From assembly GCA_020720565.1 (NCBI GenBank), contig DYOK01000031.1, positions 1-17,692 of the forward strand: 17,692 nt of DNA. Reading direction: 5' to 3'. The position numbers and the translations under genes were made by a program. The notes under the pieces are model-generated. The model was not told the DNA's origin. It saw only the letters and a list, made by a program, of their open reading frames with translations, and ran no database searches. The DNA is from Acetofilamentum sp. (GTDB lineage: Bacteria > Bacteroidota > Bacteroidia > Bacteroidales > JAFGXI01). Below are positions 15,787 to 17,692 of the stretch, one piece after another (the stretch's first letter is position 1; every line of letters starts with the position of its first letter).

Positions 15787-16059
15787 TTATTTTCTTAAAT
15801 TCAGTTCTTTAACAATGTGACGGTATCTATTGATATCCACGTCTTTAAGATAATCGAGCAAACCTCTTCGTTTACCAACTAATTTTTGCAACGAACGTTG
15901 TGTACTGTAATCGTGCTTATTTTTTTTAAGGTGTTCTGTGAGGTTGGTAATACGGTATGAAAATAACGCTATTTGGCTCTCAGGAGAACCTGTATCGGTA
16001 TTAGACTTTCCGTATTGGCTAAAAAGCTCAACCTTCTTTTCGTTTGTTAAATAACTCAT
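15787..16059 (-). CDS. rpsO: 30S ribosomal protein S15
   Basis: A 90-residue protein, the normal length for S15, which binds the central domain of 16S rRNA and helps assemble the platform of the small subunit. The S15 signature is intact: DTGSPESQIALFSYRITNLTEHLKKNKHD (22-50), then LVGKRRGLLDYLKDVDINRYRHIV (60-83). The ATG at 16059 lies about 25 nt downstream of a likely transcription start. It is followed by a terminator and then pnp. S15 represses its own translation in several bacteria through leader structure; the leader here seems too short to show this. Confidence 0.97.
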   Translation of the reverse strand: MSYLTNEKKVELFSQYGKSNTDTGSPESQIALFSYRITNLTEHLKKNKHDYSTQRSLQKLVGKRRGLLDYLKDVDINRYRHIVKELNLRK

Positions 16060-16087
16060 TGTTGATTTATATTAAAATTTAAGACCG

Positions 16088-16095
16088 CAAAATTA
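16088..16095 (-). promoter_or_regulatory. -7 box of the rpsO promoter
   Basis: The complement reads TAATTTTG, matching TAnnTTTG, and lies 28 nt upstream of the rpsO ATG, giving a short leader of about 20-25 nt. No TTG lies at the ideal -33 position. The 232-nt rpsO/gdhA gap is divergent and also holds the gdhA -7 box. Confidence 0.5.
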
Positions 16096-16233
16096 GTATT
16101 TTATTTTGATTTACATAATCCTTTGCTGTTAAAATTTTGATTGGTAAGCAACAAATGTAAAAATCTCGATAAATGTGATTTATAGCATATAAAGATTTGA
16201 TTTATTTCATGCCACGCTATTAAAATTTACGCT

Positions 16234-16241
16234 TATCTTTG
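16234..16241 (+). promoter_or_regulatory. -7 box of the gdhA promoter
   Basis: TATCTTTG matches TAnnTTTG and lies 50 nt upstream of the ATG, giving a leader of about 45 nt. The closest TTG upstream (16197-16199) is 34 nt away, too far for a standard -33 element, so activator dependence is possible. Confidence 0.55.
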
Positions 16242-16291
16242 TTCCAGTTTTATTAGTCAAAATTAAAAAACAATAATTTTTCTAGTTACCT

Positions 16292-17629
16292 ATGAATCTT
16301 AATAAAATAATGGCCGACTTGGAAGCTAAGAATCCAGGTCAAGTAGAATTCCTTCAAGCTGCTAAGGAAGTATTAAGCTCTATCGAGGAGTTTGTTAACC
16401 AAAACCCACAGTATGATGCCAACAAAATCATCGAAAGAATTGTTGAGCCTGAGCGTCAAATTCAGTTCAGAGTAAGCTGGTTAGATGACAATAACAATAT
16501 CCAAGTTAACCGAGGATATCGTATTGAGTACAACAGTGCAATTGGACCATACAAAGGTGGTTTGCGTTTCCACCCAAGTGTTAACGTTTCAATTTTGAAA
16601 TTTTTAGGTTTCGAACAAATCTTCAAAAACTCTTTAACTACTTTGCCTATGGGTGGTGGTAAAGGAGGTTCTGACTTCGATCCTAAAGGAAAATCTGACA
16701 AAGAAATCATGCGTTTCTGCCAATCTTTTATGAGTGAATTATTCCGTCATATTGGACCAGAAACCGACGTGCCTGCTGGTGATATCGGTGTTGGTGGACG
16801 CGAAATTGGTTACATGTTCGGAATGTACAAAAAATTACGTAACGAGCACACTGGCGTTTTAACCGGAAAAGGTTTGAATTGGGGAGGTTCTCTAATTCGT
16901 CCAGAAGCTACCGGTTTTGGTAATGTGTATTTTGCTAAAGAAATGCTTGCTACCAAAGGTGAATCGTTCAAAGGAAAAAGAGTTGCAATTTCAGGTTTCG
17001 GAAACGTTGCTTGGGGTGCTGCTACTAAAGCTAGCCAATTAGGTGCTAAAGTAGTAACTATTTCTGGTCCTGATGGATATGTATACATCGAAAATGGTAT
17101 TACTCCAGAAATGATCGATTACATGTTAGATTTACGTGCTTCTAACAACGACGTAGTTGCTCCTTTGGCTAATAAATTTGCTGGTGTAACGTTCCATGCT
17201 GGTAAAAAACCTTGGGAACAAAAAGTTGACATTGCACTTCCTTGTGCTACTCAAAACGAGTTGAATATCGAAGATGCTAAAACTTTAGTTAAAAACGGTG
17301 TAATGTGTGTATCGGAAGGTGCTAACATGCCTACAACTTTAGATGCTACCGATTTCTTTATCGAAAACAAAATTTTGTTTGGACCTGGTAAAGCCTCTAA
17401 CGCTGGTGGTGTAGCTACTTCTGGTTTAGAAATGTCTCAAAATAGCATGAAATTAAATTGGACAGCCGAAGAAGTTGACCAAAAATTACATGGTATTATG
17501 GTAAGCATTCACGAAGCTGCTAAAAAATACGGTACTCAAAAAGATGGTTATGTTAACTACGTAAAAGGTGCTAACATCGCTGGATTTATTAAAGTAGCGG
17601 ATGCTATGATCGATCAAGGTGTGATTTAA
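16292..17629 (+). CDS. gdhA: Glutamate dehydrogenase, hexameric class I (probably NADP-dependent)
   Basis: The 445-residue protein has the length and motifs of the small hexameric glutamate dehydrogenases, which interconvert 2-oxoglutarate plus ammonium and glutamate in the cytoplasm. Visible: substrate-binding GPYKGGLRFHP (85-95), the catalytic-lysine motif LPMGGGKGGSDFDPKGKSD (118-136, Lys124), PAGDIGVGGREIGYMFG (161-177) with Asp164, the nucleotide-binding SGFGNVAWGA (234-243), and the C-terminal ANMPTT and GPGKASNAGGV segments. Similarity to biosynthetic class I enzymes suggests NADPH use, but cofactor choice is not proven by sequence. Codon choice is rich in GGT, GCT and AAC, unlike the neighbouring envelope genes, which fits high expression rather than foreign origin. 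It has its own -7 box and a strong terminator. Confidence 0.95.
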   Translation: MNLNKIMADLEAKNPGQVEFLQAAKEVLSSIEEFVNQNPQYDANKIIERIVEPERQIQFRVSWLDDNNNIQVNRGYRIEYNSAIGPYKGGLRFHPSVNVSILKFLGFEQIFKNSLTTLPMGGGKGGSDFDPKGKSDKEIMRFCQSFMSELFRHIGPETDVPAGDIGVGGREIGYMFGMYKKLRNEHTGVLTGKGLNWGGSLIRPEATGFGNVYFAKEMLATKGESFKGKRVAISGFGNVAWGAATKASQLGAKVVTISGPDGYVYIENGITPEMIDYMLDLRASNNDVVAPLANKFAGVTFHAGKKPWEQKVDIALPCATQNELNIEDAKTLVKNGVMCVSEGANMPTTLDATDFFIENKILFGPGKASNAGGVATSGLEMSQNSMKLNWTAEEVDQKLHGIMVSIHEAAKKYGTQKDGYVNYVKGANIAGFIKVADAMIDQGVI

Positions 17630-17647
17630 TTACAACCTTATAATAAT

Positions 17648-17685
17648 AAAAAATGCTCCTCGTTGGTTCGGGGAGCATTTTTTTT
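17648..17685 (+). terminator. Strong intrinsic terminator after gdhA
   Basis: AAAAAATGCTCC (17648-17659) pairs with GGAGCATTTTTT (17672-17683), extended inward by U-G, C-G and G-C pairs around a TTGGTT loop. A long T-run follows. It lies 18 nt past the gdhA stop. Confidence 0.9.
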
Positions 17686-17692
17686 GTTAAAA

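Noticed and set aside
1..17692. Mobile elements, CRISPR arrays, toxin-antitoxin or defence genes
   Set aside because: No transposase or integrase motif, repeat-spacer pattern, terminal repeats, or defence-type domain was seen; genes are intact and mostly conserved chromosomal functions.

Overview
The window looks like a chromosomal stretch from a low-GC Bacteroidota (Bacteroidetes) bacterium. Evidence: a SusC-type TonB-dependent receptor with an N-terminal carboxypeptidase-regulatory-like domain paired with a DUF4249 lipoprotein; an LptD of the Bacteroidota type; the BioF-BioG arrangement; several TAnnTTTG -7 promoter elements of the Bacteroidota sigma factor; and start regions without clear Shine-Dalgarno sequences. 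I see no phage, insertion sequence, CRISPR array, rRNA or tRNA gene. All reading frames that look real are intact.

Layout. (1) 18-4501, minus strand: lptD, bioF, bioG, tightly packed (9-nt gap, then a 4-nt ATGA overlap); biotin synthesis genes ride behind an outer-membrane LPS assembly gene. (2) 4502-4921: divergent promoter region. (3) 4922-7366, plus: a periplasmic N-acetylmuramoyl-L-alanine amidase and an MCE/MlaD-type lipid-transport protein. Both end in clearly related SPOR-like tails (23 identities in 66 residues, no gaps). A weak bidirectional terminator separates them from the next unit. (4) 7413-10714, minus: TonB-dependent receptor followed by a DUF4249 lipoprotein. The leaders of both genes carry a similar small hairpin with one compensatory base pair. 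(5) 11002-13201, plus: two small exported heme-binding (CxxCH) proteins and a cytosolic metallo-beta-lactamase-fold hydrolase, each apparently with its own transcription signals. (6) 13330-16059, minus: rpsO then pnp, the widespread ribosomal protein S15 / polynucleotide phosphorylase pair, with a terminator between them and a hairpin in the pnp leader. (7) 16292-17629, plus: gdhA, glutamate dehydrogenase, closed by a strong terminator.

The common theme of the left half is the cell envelope: LPS export (LptD), cell-wall splitting (amidase), lipid traffic (MCE) and nutrient uptake (TonB receptor). The right half is housekeeping (RNA decay, ribosome, nitrogen assimilation) plus small c-type heme proteins. 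Two genes, lptD and the MCE gene, can only start at TTG or ATT codons because stop codons lie just upstream and no early in-frame ATG exists.

I found no obvious undescribed defence or mobile system. The most promising novelty is the shared SPOR-like tail of the amidase and MCE protein, which suggests that an MCE lipid transporter may be brought to the same peptidoglycan sites as a cell-separation amidase.
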